A DNA stretch of 64,000 nt from Streptomyces lateritius (GTDB lineage: Bacteria; Actinomycetota; Actinomycetes; Streptomycetales; Streptomycetaceae), in NCBI RefSeq assembly GCF_014649715.1, contig NZ_BMTO01000003.1:155396-219395 (forward strand). The letters run 5' to 3'. This document shows positions 36,139 to 45,421 of the stretch, piece after piece (position 1 is the first letter of the stretch; each line of letters starts with the position of its first letter). The notes below the pieces were generated by a model. The model was not told the origin of the DNA. It ran no database searches and saw only the letters and a list, made by a program, of their open reading frames with translations. A program made the translations under genes and the position numbers.

Positions 36139-36894
36139 ATGCTGCGCGTACTGGCCGTCGACGACGAAGAGCCGGCCCTCGGGGAACTGCTCTACCTCCT
36201 GCGGGCCGATCCACGGGTGCGCAGCGCCGAGGGCGCCACCGACGCCACCGGGGCGCTGCGCAGGATCGGGCGGGCCCTCGAAGCGGGGCCCGACGGCGAG
36301 GACGCGGTCGATGTCGTCTTCCTCGACATCCACATGGCCGGGCTGACCGGACTCGACGTCGCCCGGCTGCTCGCCGGCTTCGCCCGGCCGCCCCTGATCG
36401 TCTTCGTCACGGCCCATGAGGGCTTCGCCGTCCAGGCCTTCGACCTCAAGGCCGTGGACTACGTCCTCAAACCGGTGCGGCGCGAGCGGCTCGCCGAAGC
36501 GGTCCGCCGGGTCCACGAGCTGGTCCACGCCTCCGCCGCCCCCACCGCGCCCCTCGGGACGCCCGAGCACATACCGGTCGAACTCGGCGGCGTGACCCGC
36601 TTCGTGGCCGTCGACGACATCGCCTACGTCGAGGCCCAGGGCGACTACGCCCGCCTGCACACCGACGAGGGCAGCCACCTCGTGCGCGTCCCCCTCTCCA
36701 CCCTGGAGGAGCGGTGGGCCGCCCGCGGCTTCGTCCGCATCCACCGCAGTCATCTCGTCGCCCTCGGCCGGATCGACGAACTCCGCCTCGACGGCGGTGC
36801 CACCTCCGTCCGGGTCGGCACCACCGAGCTGGCCGTCAGCCGCCGCCACGCCCGCCAGCTCCGGGACCTGCTCATGCGTCGCGCGAGCGGCTGA
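36139..36894 (+). CDS. LytTR-family response regulator
   Basis: A 251-residue DNA-binding response regulator. Receiver domain 1-120 with acidic pocket Asp8/Asp9, phospho-acceptor Asp63 (VVFLDIHMAG) and Lys111; LytTR domain about 145-245 (AYVEAQGDYARLHT, FVRIHRSHLVAL). Its partner kinase is the LytS-type gene at 39,176, three genes downstream. TAGACT ends 7 nt before the ATG and there is no ribosome site, so the transcript is probably leaderless. Confidence 0.92.
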   Translation: MLRVLAVDDEEPALGELLYLLRADPRVRSAEGATDATGALRRIGRALEAGPDGEDAVDVVFLDIHMAGLTGLDVARLLAGFARPPLIVFVTAHEGFAVQAFDLKAVDYVLKPVRRERLAEAVRRVHELVHASAAPTAPLGTPEHIPVELGGVTRFVAVDDIAYVEAQGDYARLHTDEGSHLVRVPLSTLEERWAARGFVRIHRSHLVALGRIDELRLDGGATSVRVGTTELAVSRRHARQLRDLLMRRASG

Positions 36895-36998
36895 CCGGCC
36901 CTGGAGCCGTCGGCCCAGGCCGTACCCGCAGCCCCTACCCCCGCGCCCGTACCGGTGCGTACACTCCGTTGACTCCACAGCCCCTGCGAGGTCGACCG

Positions 36999-37424
36999 AT
37001 GACGGAGCGGACACCGACGTCCGAGGAACCACCGCCGCGCCGGCCCCGGCGCGAGACCGTCACGCGCGCCTCCGCGCTCCGCGAGAACACCACCGGCCTG
37101 CCGCCGGCGCCCCGCGCGGGAACGCCGCGAAGGCCCGGCCATCCGCCCGCCCGCTCCGAGATCAGCGAACAGACCACCCTCGGTCACACCTACGTCCGCT
37201 CCCTCATGCGCAGCCAGCTCCGGGCCGCCCTCACGGCGCTCGGCGCGCTCGCCCTGCTCGTCGGGCCGCTGCCCCTGCTGCTCGCGCTGCCCGCGCCCGA
37301 GGGCGTCGTCTGGGCGGCACTCGGCGTCGGCGTGTACCCAGTGATCTGGGCCGTCGCCCGCTGGTACGTCCGCCGCGCCGAACGCAACGAGAGCGACTTC
37401 ACCGGCCTCGTCGAGGGCCGCTGA
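36999..37424 (+). CDS. Small membrane protein (DUF485-like symporter partner)
   Basis: A 141-residue protein: a disordered Pro/Arg-rich N-terminus to about 50, then HTYVRSLMRSQLRAALTALG and two transmembrane helices, ending RRAERNESDFTGLVEGR. Its size, topology and place 15 nt before a sodium:solute symporter gene match the small DUF485-type subunits that accompany acetate/pyruvate symporters. Direct function unproven. Confidence 0.7.
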   Translation: MTERTPTSEEPPPRRPRRETVTRASALRENTTGLPPAPRAGTPRRPGHPPARSEISEQTTLGHTYVRSLMRSQLRAALTALGALALLVGPLPLLLALPAPEGVVWAALGVGVYPVIWAVARWYVRRAERNESDFTGLVEGR

Positions 37425-37439
37425 CCGCGGGGACCGGAC

Positions 37440-39179
37440 GTGAACCACACCTACGCGGTGGCCGCCGTCACCGCCGTCGTCCTGGCCACGGTGCTCATCG
37501 GCGCCCTCGGCCTGCGCATATCCCGCACCACCTCCGACTTCTACGTCGCCTCCCGCACGGCCGGGCCCGGCCTCAACGCCGCCGCCATCAGCGGCGAGTA
37601 CCTCTCGGCGGCCTCGTTCCTCGGCATCGCCGGACTCGTCCTCGTCCAGGGCCCCGACATGCTCTGGTACCCCGTCGGCTACACCGCCGGGTATCTGGTC
37701 CTGCTCGTCCTGGTCGCGGCCCCACTGCGCCGCTCGGGGGCGTACACCCTCTCCGACTTCGCCGAGGCCCGGCTCGAATCGCCGCCCGCCCGCCGGCTCG
37801 CCAGCCTCTTCGTCGTCGGGATCGGCTGGCTGTACCTCCTCCCGCAGCTCCAAGGCGCGGGACTCACCCTGCAGATCCTCACCGGAGCCCCCGACTGGGT
37901 CGGCGGGCTGCTCGTCGCCGTCGTCGTCACCGGCATCGTCGCCGCGGGCGGCATGCGCAGCATCACCTTCGTCCAGGCGTTCCAGTACTGGCTGAAACTC
38001 ACCGCCCTGCTGGTGCCCGCGCTCTTCCTGGCCGCCGCGTGGTCCGGCGACGGCGCGCCCCGGGTCCGCTTCGACGCCCCGGCCGTCTTCCGCGAGCACA
38101 CCGTCGTCCGCGTCGCCGACACCGTACGGATCGAGGTCGACGCCCCGCTCACGCTCACCGTCACCGGCCGGGTCGACACCGTCCCGTACGAGGAGCGGAC
38201 CGTCACCCTCGACCGGGGCACGCACCGCGTCGAGGGCGGCAGCACGCTCGCCTTCCCCGAGGGAGCCGCCGTCCCCGCGCGGGCCTCCACCGGGGCAGAT
38301 CCCCTCGGCTGGTCGCAGCCGCTGGCCGGCGGGCGTGACGGCCACCAGCTGTACGCGACGTACGGACTGATCCTCGCCACCTTCCTCGGCACCATGGGGC
38401 TGCCGCACGTGGCCGTCCGCTTCTACACCAGCCCGCACGGCCGCGCCGCCCGCCGTACGACGCTCGTCGTGCTCGGCCTCGTCGGCGCGTTCTACCTGCT
38501 GCCGCCGGTGTACGGAGCGCTCGGCCGGATCTACGCTCCCGAACTGGCCCTCACCGGAGCCGCCGACGCCGCCGTGCTCGTCCTGCCGGACCGGATGCTC
38601 GGCGGCGTGCTCGGCGATCTGCTGGGCGCGCTCCTCGCGGGCGGGGCGTTCGCCGCCTTCCTCTCCACCGCCTCCGGACTGACCATGTCGGTCGCCGGTG
38701 TGCTCACCCAGGACGTGCTTCCCTCCCGGGGCGTACGGCACTTCCGCCTCGCCACCCTGCTGTCCACAGCCGTCCCGCTGACCGCGGGGATCGTCGCCTC
38801 GAAGGTGCCCGTCGCGGACGCCGTCGGTCTCGCCTTCGCCGTCTCCGCCTCCTCGTTCTGCCCGCTGCTCGTCCTCGGCATCTGGTGGCGGCGGCTCACC
38901 CCTCCCGGCGCCATGGCCGGGCTGCTGCTCGGGGGCGGCTGCGCCCTCACGGCGGTGATGGTGACGCGGGCCGGGCTGCCGGCCGAGGGATGGCCGCACA
39001 CGCTGCTGGCCTGGCCCGCGGTCTGGTCGGTTCCGCTGGGCTTCCTGGCCATGATCCTCGTCTCGCTGGCCACGCCCCGGCACATCCCGGCCGGAACACC
39101 CGCCCTGTTGGCCCGGCTGCACCTGCCGGAGGAGCTCAGCGGCCGGCCCCCCGCCCCGCGGGAAGGGGCGGACCGATGA
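37440..39179 (+). CDS. Sodium:solute symporter (acetate/pyruvate type)
   Basis: A 579-residue SSS-family carrier of the ActP/MctC group with about 13 transmembrane helices. Landmarks are FYVASRTAGPGLNAAAISGE (residues 31-50), a GMRSITFVQAFQYWLK helix and TMGLPHVAVRFYT. A non-membrane insertion of about 90 residues (near 205-300) is strand-rich and typical of the actinobacterial members. Likely imports acetate, pyruvate or a short organic acid. GTG start. Its stop overlaps the kinase start as ATGA, so transporter and sensor are made together. Confidence 0.88.
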   Translation: MNHTYAVAAVTAVVLATVLIGALGLRISRTTSDFYVASRTAGPGLNAAAISGEYLSAASFLGIAGLVLVQGPDMLWYPVGYTAGYLVLLVLVAAPLRRSGAYTLSDFAEARLESPPARRLASLFVVGIGWLYLLPQLQGAGLTLQILTGAPDWVGGLLVAVVVTGIVAAGGMRSITFVQAFQYWLKLTALLVPALFLAAAWSGDGAPRVRFDAPAVFREHTVVRVADTVRIEVDAPLTLTVTGRVDTVPYEERTVTLDRGTHRVEGGSTLAFPEGAAVPARASTGADPLGWSQPLAGGRDGHQLYATYGLILATFLGTMGLPHVAVRFYTSPHGRAARRTTLVVLGLVGAFYLLPPVYGALGRIYAPELALTGAADAAVLVLPDRMLGGVLGDLLGALLAGGAFAAFLSTASGLTMSVAGVLTQDVLPSRGVRHFRLATLLSTAVPLTAGIVASKVPVADAVGLAFAVSASSFCPLLVLGIWWRRLTPPGAMAGLLLGGGCALTAVMVTRAGLPAEGWPHTLLAWPAVWSVPLGFLAMILVSLATPRHIPAGTPALLARLHLPEELSGRPPAPREGADR

Positions 39180-40384
39180 GTGGGATCGCGCTCGCGGCCG
39201 CGACCGCGGTGGGGGCCGTGCTGCTGGTGGCGGGATTCGCCCTGGGGCGGCTCGCGGCCCGCCGCGGGGCCCGCACCGCCGACCTCGACCTCGGCACCCC
39301 GGTCGAGCGGGCCACCTTCCACACCTTGCACACCGCCTCGCTCGCGGCCCCGCCGCTGCGCGCCGGCCTCACCGAGGAGACCGCGCGCAAGGCCGCCCGG
39401 CGGCTGCGCCCGCTGCTGGGGACGGAGGCGCTCTGTCTCACCGACCGCTCCGCCGTCCTCGCCTGGGACGGGCCGGGTGAAGGGCACCACCGGGACCACG
39501 TCATGGAACAGGTCGCCGAGATCCTCGACTCGGGCCGCAGCCGCTCCACGCACAGCGGGTGCGCCGACGTGGACTGCCCGCTGCGCTGGGCGGTGATCGC
39601 CCCGCTCACCGGCGAGGACGGTGTCCTCGGCGCGCTGGTGGCCTACGGCTCGCGGGAATCGGCGGTTCTGGTGCGGGCCGCGACCGAAGTCGCCCGTTGG
39701 GTCTCCGTACAGCTGGAACTGGCCGAGCTCGACCGCTCGCGGACCCGGATCGTCGAGGCGGAGATCCGCGCCCTGCGCGCCCAGATCTCGCCGCACTTCA
39801 TCTTCAACTCCCTCGCCGCCATCGCCTCCTTCGTCCGTACCGACCCCGAACGGGCGCGGGAACTCCTGCTGGAGTTCGCCGACTTCACCCGCTACTCCTT
39901 CCGCAGGCACGGCGAGTTCGCGCAGCTCGCCGACGAACTGCGCGCGATCGAGCAGTACCTGGCGCTCGCCGGCGCCCGCTTCGGCGACCGGCTCAAGGTC
40001 ACCCTGCAGATCGCGCCCGAGGTGCTGCCGGTGACCCTCCCCTTCCTCTGCCTCCAGCCGCTGGTGGAGAACGCCGTGAAGCACGGTCTGGAGGACAGCG
40101 TGAACGCCTGCCGGGTCACGATCGCGGCCCGGGACGCGGGGGCGGAGGCGGTCGTGACCATCGAGGACGACGGCGTGGGCATGGACCCGGCCGAGCTGCG
40201 CGCGATCCTCGCCGGGGAACGCCCCACCGGCTCCGGTATCGGCCTGTCCAACGTCGACGAACGGCTGCGCCAGGTGTACGGGGCGGAGCACGGCCTCGTC
40301 ATCGAGACCGGCCTCAGCGCGGGCATGAAGGTGACGGTCCGGATCCCCAAGTACCGGGCGGGCGTCCACCGGGGGACCCCCTAG
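39176..40384 (+). CDS. LytS-type sensor histidine kinase
   Basis: A 402-residue kinase with one N-terminal transmembrane helix, a GAF-like sensory domain (about 45-175; GCADVDCPLRWAVIAPL), a His_kinase domain with phospho-acceptor His in ISPHFIFNSLAAIASFV, and an ATPase domain (PLVENAVKHGLED, GSGIGLSNVDERL). Start overlaps the symporter stop (ATGA). Together with the LytTR regulator it forms a two-component pair resembling nutrient-sensing systems of the BtsSR/YpdAB kind, with the transporter encoded in between. Confidence 0.9.
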   Translation: MSGIALAAATAVGAVLLVAGFALGRLAARRGARTADLDLGTPVERATFHTLHTASLAAPPLRAGLTEETARKAARRLRPLLGTEALCLTDRSAVLAWDGPGEGHHRDHVMEQVAEILDSGRSRSTHSGCADVDCPLRWAVIAPLTGEDGVLGALVAYGSRESAVLVRAATEVARWVSVQLELAELDRSRTRIVEAEIRALRAQISPHFIFNSLAAIASFVRTDPERARELLLEFADFTRYSFRRHGEFAQLADELRAIEQYLALAGARFGDRLKVTLQIAPEVLPVTLPFLCLQPLVENAVKHGLEDSVNACRVTIAARDAGAEAVVTIEDDGVGMDPAELRAILAGERPTGSGIGLSNVDERLRQVYGAEHGLVIETGLSAGMKVTVRIPKYRAGVHRGTP

Positions 40385-40415
40385 GTGTATTGATCACGAG
40401 CGTTGTCAACAGTGC

Positions 40416-40443
40416 TTGCCCTGCGGGCAGACGGCGCTACCTT
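40416..40443 (+). promoter_or_regulatory. Candidate promoter and inverted repeat upstream of the monooxygenase
   Basis: TTGCCC (40416-40421) and TACCTT (40438-40443), spacer 16, in the 168-nt gap before the FAD monooxygenase. The inverted repeat TGCCC-TGC-GGGCA at 40417-40429 overlaps the -35 and spacer, a suitable site for a repressor. Confidence 0.4.
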
Positions 40444-40552
40444 CCGGACACGGCCTAGGAGGCCTGGCGCACGCCGCTCCGTTCGACGCCCGCGCGCCGC
40501 CGGGTGACGATGGGATGGGACCGGTCCGGGGGCCGGGCACTGGGAGGCACCC

Positions 40553-42187
40553 GTGGCGCACACCCACAGCACCGACGTACTGATCGCGGGGGCCGGGCCC
40601 GTCGGGCTGAGCGCGGCCGCGGAGCTCCGTCGGCAGGGGGTGGGCTGCCGCCTTGTTGACCGGCTGCCCGCCCGCCTCCCGTACGCCAAGGCGGTCGGCG
40701 TCCAGCCGCGCACCCTGGAGATCTGGGACCGGATGGGCCTCGCCCGTACGGTCCTGGAGGCCGCCACTCCGCTGCTCGGCCAGCTGATCTACGTCAACGG
40801 CCGGGAGCAGGCGCCGCTCGACATGGCGCTGCCGCCCGATGTGCCCTACACGTTCGCGGCTCTGCCGCAGTACGAGACCGAGCGCCTCCTCGAGGAGTAC
40901 GTCGCCGGCCTGGGAACGGTGATCGAGCGGGGCACGGAGCTGCTGTCGTTCAGCCAGGACGCGGAGGGGGTCACCGCCCGGCTGCGCACCGCGTCCGGCG
41001 TCGAGGAGGAGCTGCGCACCCGCTACCTGGTCGGCTGCGACGGAGCGCACAGTACCGTCCGCAAGGGCCTCGGCCTCTCCTACGAAGGCGGGGCCTTCCC
41101 CAAGGAGTACATGCTGGGCGATGTCGAGACCGACTGGGAACTGCCGCACGGGTACGGCGTACGGTCCAGCCATCGCGCCGAGGACGGCTCCGCCGACGAG
41201 GTGCTGGTCTGCGTCCCGCTGCCCGGTCCGAACCGCTACCGCATGTCGATGACGGTCCCGCCCGAGCTCTCCACGGCGGCGAACGGCCAGGGGCCCGCCC
41301 GGGGCGACCGGGTGGCGCACGGCCCGGAGGGAGGTCACGGACCGGAGCTGGCCCACCTCCAGGCCGTGGTCGACCGCCTGGCGCCGGTGCCCACGCGTCT
41401 CTCCGGGCTGCGGTGGTCCTCCGTCTTCCGCATCAGCCACCGCATCGTCGACCGCTACGCCGACGGGCGCGTCTTCGTCGCGGGTGACGCCGCCCACATC
41501 CACCCGCCCACGGGCGCCCAGGGCATGAACACCGGCATTCAGGACGCCTGCAACCTGGCCTGGAAGCTCGCCCTCGTCCTCCGGGGCGAGACGGGGCCCG
41601 CTCTGCTGGCCAGTTACGACGCCGAACGCCGCCCGGTCGGTGAGGAGGTCGTCGGACGGACCGTCCGGCACGCCACCCAGGGCATCGCGGCCGACCCCGA
41701 CGACCCGCGGACCCTCGTGCTCCGCGAGGCCCAGCTGCTGGTCGGCTACCGGGGCGGCCCGCTGGCCGGCGCCCCGTACGGGCCGGTCGACGCGCCCCAG
41801 CCAGGTGACCGGGCACCGGACTGCGCCGGGCTGACCGTACCCATGGCGACCTATCCGTGGCGCCTGCTCGACATCCTGCGGGGCCGGGCCGGACATGTGG
41901 TGCTGTTGTACGCGGCAGACAGCGGCGCCCTGGCCGAGGCCGCCCGGACGACCGGACTGCCGACGGTCGCCGTCCGCGCGCGCGAGGCGCCGGCCACCGG
42001 CGCCGGCACTCCGGGCGTTCCGGAATACCGCGACTCCGCGGGGGAGTTCGCCCGGCTCTACCGTCCCGACGGCTCGACCGGCTTCGTCGTACGGCCGGAC
42101 GGGCAGCTCGGTGCCCGCTTCCCTCTGGACCGCACGGCGCCCGCCCTGTCCGACTACCGCACGGCTCTGTCGGCGCCCCCGGTCTGA
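40553..42187 (+). CDS. FAD-dependent aromatic monooxygenase (class A)
   Basis: A 544-residue flavoprotein hydroxylase of the PHBH/pentachlorophenol monooxygenase group. It has the FAD-binding GAGPVGL (residues 11-17), the DG motif CDGAHSTVRKGLGL, and the second FAD motif GDAAHIHPPTGAQGMNTGIQ. A thioredoxin-like C-terminal domain follows (from about 430), as in phenol- and tetracycline-type enzymes. Substrate unknown; such enzymes hydroxylate aromatic polyketides or antibiotics. GTG start with GGGAGG upstream. Convergent with the next gene, stops 3 nt apart. Confidence 0.88.
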   Translation: MAHTHSTDVLIAGAGPVGLSAAAELRRQGVGCRLVDRLPARLPYAKAVGVQPRTLEIWDRMGLARTVLEAATPLLGQLIYVNGREQAPLDMALPPDVPYTFAALPQYETERLLEEYVAGLGTVIERGTELLSFSQDAEGVTARLRTASGVEEELRTRYLVGCDGAHSTVRKGLGLSYEGGAFPKEYMLGDVETDWELPHGYGVRSSHRAEDGSADEVLVCVPLPGPNRYRMSMTVPPELSTAANGQGPARGDRVAHGPEGGHGPELAHLQAVVDRLAPVPTRLSGLRWSSVFRISHRIVDRYADGRVFVAGDAAHIHPPTGAQGMNTGIQDACNLAWKLALVLRGETGPALLASYDAERRPVGEEVVGRTVRHATQGIAADPDDPRTLVLREAQLLVGYRGGPLAGAPYGPVDAPQPGDRAPDCAGLTVPMATYPWRLLDILRGRAGHVVLLYAADSGALAEAARTTGLPTVAVRAREAPATGAGTPGVPEYRDSAGEFARLYRPDGSTGFVVRPDGQLGARFPLDRTAPALSDYRTALSAPPV

Positions 42188-42190
42188 ACG

Positions 42191-42730
42191 TCAGTACAGA
42201 TGCAGGGCCAGATGGCCGAGGGGGAGGCCCAACCGCCAGGCCGGCAGCCACACTTGCGCCGACTCGTCCACGGGGAGGCCGGTCGCGGCCGACGGGATCC
42301 CGCCGAGGTCGGCGGCCCGCAGCTGCGTCGAACGGAGCCGGCGCCAGGTCTCTTGTGCCATGGCCAGGTCGGGGCTCTCCTCGCCCGCGTGGACCCGCTC
42401 GTCGAGCCGCTCGCGGACCCAGCGCGGCCACGGGCGGTCGTGGGCGGTGCGGGAGATCCACTCGTCGAGCCGGCCCGTGGCGCGTGTGCCGGAGGAGGCG
42501 TCCGCGCCCTCGCAGAGATGGATGGTGAGCGCCAGCGTCTGCCGGCCGGCCCGGTACTCGAGCGAGCCGGGCGGGACCAGGCAGCTCGCGCGCAGCAGAT
42601 CGTCCGCCGTGAACTCGGCACAGAGCCAGGCCATCGGGACGGCGAGCCCGCCTCCACTGGTGCCGTTCGTACTCTCGGGCAGCAACGCTCCCACCTTCTC
42701 CCGGACGTGTTGGTCGGCGACCCCGACCAC
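42191..42730 (-). CDS. Hypothetical protein (179 aa)
   Basis: I do not recognise a family. It is soluble, Trp- and Arg-rich, with mixed strands and helices, no Cys motifs of note and no signal peptide. The first ten codons could be skipped in favour of other in-frame starts. Codon bias is that of a real gene (G/C third positions throughout) and it abuts the convergent monooxygenase without overlap. A 148-nt gap separates it from the thioesterase gene. Confidence 0.55.
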   Translation of the reverse strand: MVGVADQHVREKVGALLPESTNGTSGGGLAVPMAWLCAEFTADDLLRASCLVPPGSLEYRAGRQTLALTIHLCEGADASSGTRATGRLDEWISRTAHDRPWPRWVRERLDERVHAGEESPDLAMAQETWRRLRSTQLRAADLGGIPSAATGLPVDESAQVWLPAWRLGLPLGHLALHLY

Positions 42731-42878
42731 GAGCCTCCACCGAGAAGGACGGGCGTGGGACGCTCTTTACTCAACTCGCCCGTGTGGTTTCGGATACGTT
42801 CCCCCGCCGGATCGGTGCTGGTGGGAGGTGTGGGATCCGTGGGAGAGGTGGGGGATCCGGGACCCGGGAGGGGCGGAC

Positions 42879-43292
42879 TCAGCCGAGCAGCGCGTACACC
42901 GCCGTCGCGTGGGCGGCCGTCTCGTGCGTGCCGTCGGCCGCCATCGTGATGTCCGCGAAGGCCATCCGCTTCCCCGTCTTGGTCAGCCGCGCCCGGACGA
43001 GGACGTCCACACCGAGGACGGCGCGCTGGAAGCTGATCGACTGCTGGACCGTCGTCATCGGGACGAAGCCGCCGCGGGCCGCGGCGACAGCGATCACGGT
43101 GGCCGTGTCGGCGGCGGCCATCAGGGCCTGGCCGCTGAGCCCGCCGCCCTCGCGGGCCAGCCGTTCGGACCAGGGCAGACGCAGGACCGCCTCCGGCCCG
43201 TCGAGGGAGACCACCGAGAGCCCCAGGTCGAGCACCCACGGGGCGAAGTTGTCGGAGAGGACCTTTTCCGCGGCGGCGAGAGTCAGCGTCAC
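42879..43292 (-). CDS. PaaI-type hotdog thioesterase
   Basis: A 137-residue hotdog-fold protein: FAPWVLDLGLSVVSLDGPEA leads into the long helix (GGLSGQALMAAADTATVIAV) and strands VPMTTVQQSISFQRAV, as in acyl-CoA thioesterases of the PaaI group. The substrate is unknown. A GTG at 43,292 is chosen because it directly precedes the domain. It lies 4 nt after the sigma-factor stop on the same strand, suggesting co-expression. Confidence 0.75.
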   Translation of the reverse strand: MTLTLAAAEKVLSDNFAPWVLDLGLSVVSLDGPEAVLRLPWSERLAREGGGLSGQALMAAADTATVIAVAAARGGFVPMTTVQQSISFQRAVLGVDVLVRARLTKTGKRMAFADITMAADGTHETAAHATAVYALLG

Positions 43293-43296
43293 GCGG

Positions 43297-43863
43297 TCAT
43301 TGTGCGGCCACGGCCCGTGACCCGGCAACGCCCCCGTGCCGGGGCCGGTAGCCCGGCAGGCAGCGCCCGAGCTGCCGGAGCGCGTAGTGGGAGCGCGACT
43401 TGACGGTGCCGGCCGGTATGCCGAGGTCGGCGGCGGCCTCGTTGACGGTCAGTCCGTGGAAGTACAGCCGGACCAGGACCGCGCGGTGCTCGGGGCTCAG
43501 TTCCCGTACGGCCGCGCGAACATCGAGCGCGGCGACCGCGGACTCCGTGGCGTCGGCCGGGTCGGGGGTGGCGGCGAGCACTCCGTCGCCGATCTCGGTG
43601 GGCCGGGCGAGCCGGGAGCGGCGGGCGTCGATGGCGAGGCGGCGCGCCACCGTGAACAGCCAGGGCCGCATCGACTCGTAGGGGCCGTCGAACGCCTCCG
43701 GGTGGAGCCAGGCCCGTACGAGCGTCTCCTGGACCAGGTCCTCGGCACGCTGCTGGTCGCCGTAGGTCAGACCCAGCAGGAAGCCGAACAGCGCGGGGCC
43801 GTGGTCACGCTGCAGCTTCGCCAGGGCCCGTTCGTCGGTCGTCGTCGCTGTCGCCGTCGCCAT
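43297..43863 (-). CDS. Sigma-70 family (ECF-type) sigma factor
   Basis: A 188-residue sigma factor with region 2 (HGPALFGFLLGLTYGDQQRA, DLVQETLVRAWLHPE, RPWLFTVARRLAIDARRSR) and region 4 (LSPEHRAVLVRLYFHGLTVN, GIPAGTVKSRSHYALRQL). The short C-terminal tail after region 4 is Gly/Arg-rich. No anti-sigma gene is adjacent on either side, although one could lie elsewhere. Start ATG with GAGAGG upstream; divergent from capA-like gene with 268 nt between. Confidence 0.88.
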   Translation of the reverse strand: MATATATTTDERALAKLQRDHGPALFGFLLGLTYGDQQRAEDLVQETLVRAWLHPEAFDGPYESMRPWLFTVARRLAIDARRSRLARPTEIGDGVLAATPDPADATESAVAALDVRAAVRELSPEHRAVLVRLYFHGLTVNEAAADLGIPAGTVKSRSHYALRQLGRCLPGYRPRHGGVAGSRAVAAQ

Positions 43864-44058
43864 GCTCCACACCTCTCCTGTCTCCTGCCGGCTCCTCGTC
43901 CCACGGGCGTATACGAACGCATGCGGGCGGCGAGGGACAGAGAACGCGCAACGGTGTGCGACGAGCGGTCGCACCGAGCGGCGAATGGTGCGGCGAACGG
44001 TCAGGCAGAGACCATGCGTCCGTTTCGGCGGGGTTTGTATCTCTTGCGGCTTTGTTTC

Positions 44059-44114
44059 TTGACTGCGGCTTATATCCGGCCATGAATTCTCTGGACAGAT
44101 GTTCATCCGATGAA
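44059..44114 (+). promoter_or_regulatory. Candidate capA promoter with palindromic operator
   Basis: TTGACT (44059-44064), spacer 18, TGAATT (44083-44088) in an unusually AT-rich stretch of the divergent gap. Just downstream, at 44102-44114, is TTCATC-C-GATGAA, a perfect palindrome placed over the likely transcription start of the CapA gene. Confidence 0.45.
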
Positions 44115-44131
44115 TCACGCGGAGCCGGCTG

Positions 44132-45328
44132 ATGATGCAGCGCACGAGACAGGGGGCGATGGCCTTCGCCGCCGCCCTGCTCACGGCGGCGACCGGCTGT
44201 GCCGGCGTCGTCGACACTCCCGAGGCCGCGCCGTCGCGGAAGGTTCCCGCCCGCCCCGCCGCCCCCTCGGCGGCCGGCGGCGGAGCCTCCGCCCTGACCG
44301 GCTTCACCCTCGTCGCCTCCGGCGACGTCCTGCCGCACGCCTCCATCATCCGTCGCGCCGCCGAGGAAGCGGGCGGTAGCGGATACGACTTCCGCCCCAT
44401 GCTCTCCGGGGTCAAGAGCGTCGTCTCCCGCGCCGACCTGGCGATCTGCCACATGGAGACCGTCTACGGGCAGGAGGGCGGCCCCTACACGGGCTACCCC
44501 GCCTTCAAGTCACCCCCCGAGATCGCCACCGCGCTCAAGGAGACCGGGTACGACTCCTGCTCCACCGCCTCCAACCACACCCTGGACGACGGCGCCGCCG
44601 GCCTCGGCCGCACCCTCGACGCGCTCGACAAGGCGGGCGTCCGTCACGCCGGATCGGCCCGCACCGCCGAGGAGGCCGCCACCCCCACCCTGCTGAAGGC
44701 GGGCGGAGCGACGGTCGCCCAGCTCGCCTACACGTACGACACCAACGGCTATCCGTTGCCGGCCGGGCAGCCGTGGGCGGTCAACCTCCTCGACGAACAG
44801 AAGATCATCGCCGACGCCCGGGCCGCCCGGAAGGCCGGCGCCGACGTCGTCGTGGTCAGTGTCCACTGGGGCACGGAGTGGCAGACCGCCCCCGACGAAC
44901 GTCAGCTCACCCTCGGCAGGTCCCTCACGGCCTCGCAGACCGACGGCCGGCCCGACATCGATCTGATCCTCGGCACCCACGCCCATGTCCCGCAGGCCTA
45001 CGAGAAGGTCAACGGCACCTGGATCATCTACGGCATGGGCGACCAGATCGCCGGCGACATGATCAACCACGCGGGCGCGTTCGACCCGCGCGGCAACCAG
45101 GGCACCCTCGGCCGCTTCACCTTCGCCCCGCCCAAGGCTCCGGGCGCGCGCTGGGAGGTGACCGCGGCCGAGTTCCTCCCGCAGTGGTTCGACACCGGCC
45201 GCGGCCGGGTCGTCAACCTCAACGCCGCCATCAAGGCGGGCGAACCCCTCACCGCCGTACGCGACACGATCCGTGACGTCGTCCTGGCGCGCGGCGCGGC
45301 CGGGGACGGCCTGGTCATGGGGGAGTAG
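44132..45328 (+). CDS. CapA-family lipoprotein (poly-gamma-glutamate synthesis-like metallophosphatase)
   Basis: A 398-residue lipoprotein (lipobox LLTAATGCAG; Cys near 23) with the CapA/PgsA calcineurin-like fold: ASGDVLPHASI, AICHMETVYG, STASNHTLDDGAAGL, VSVHWGTEWQ and GTHAHVPQAYEKVNG. Metal-binding Asp and His residues are all present. CapA proteins act at the outer membrane face in polyglutamate capsule formation or as phosphodiesterases. No capB or capC lies nearby. A polysaccharide deacetylase gene follows, suggesting an envelope-polymer role. Confidence 0.87.
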   Translation: MMQRTRQGAMAFAAALLTAATGCAGVVDTPEAAPSRKVPARPAAPSAAGGGASALTGFTLVASGDVLPHASIIRRAAEEAGGSGYDFRPMLSGVKSVVSRADLAICHMETVYGQEGGPYTGYPAFKSPPEIATALKETGYDSCSTASNHTLDDGAAGLGRTLDALDKAGVRHAGSARTAEEAATPTLLKAGGATVAQLAYTYDTNGYPLPAGQPWAVNLLDEQKIIADARAARKAGADVVVVSVHWGTEWQTAPDERQLTLGRSLTASQTDGRPDIDLILGTHAHVPQAYEKVNGTWIIYGMGDQIAGDMINHAGAFDPRGNQGTLGRFTFAPPKAPGARWEVTAAEFLPQWFDTGRGRVVNLNAAIKAGEPLTAVRDTIRDVVLARGAAGDGLVMGE

Positions 45329-45343
45329 CCGGTAGCCCGGCTA
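45326..45343. terminator. Short hairpin at the capA stop
   Basis: TAGCCGG-TAGC-CCGGCTA, a perfect 7-bp stem that includes the stop codon. May partially separate capA from the deacetylase gene. Confidence 0.35.
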
Positions 45344-45421
45344 TCGGCTCATCGGGTGTTTTCGGACAGACGGCCGGTGTGGGTGAGGGGCTGAGGCCTT
45401 CGGCCATGCGAGCCATTAGTC

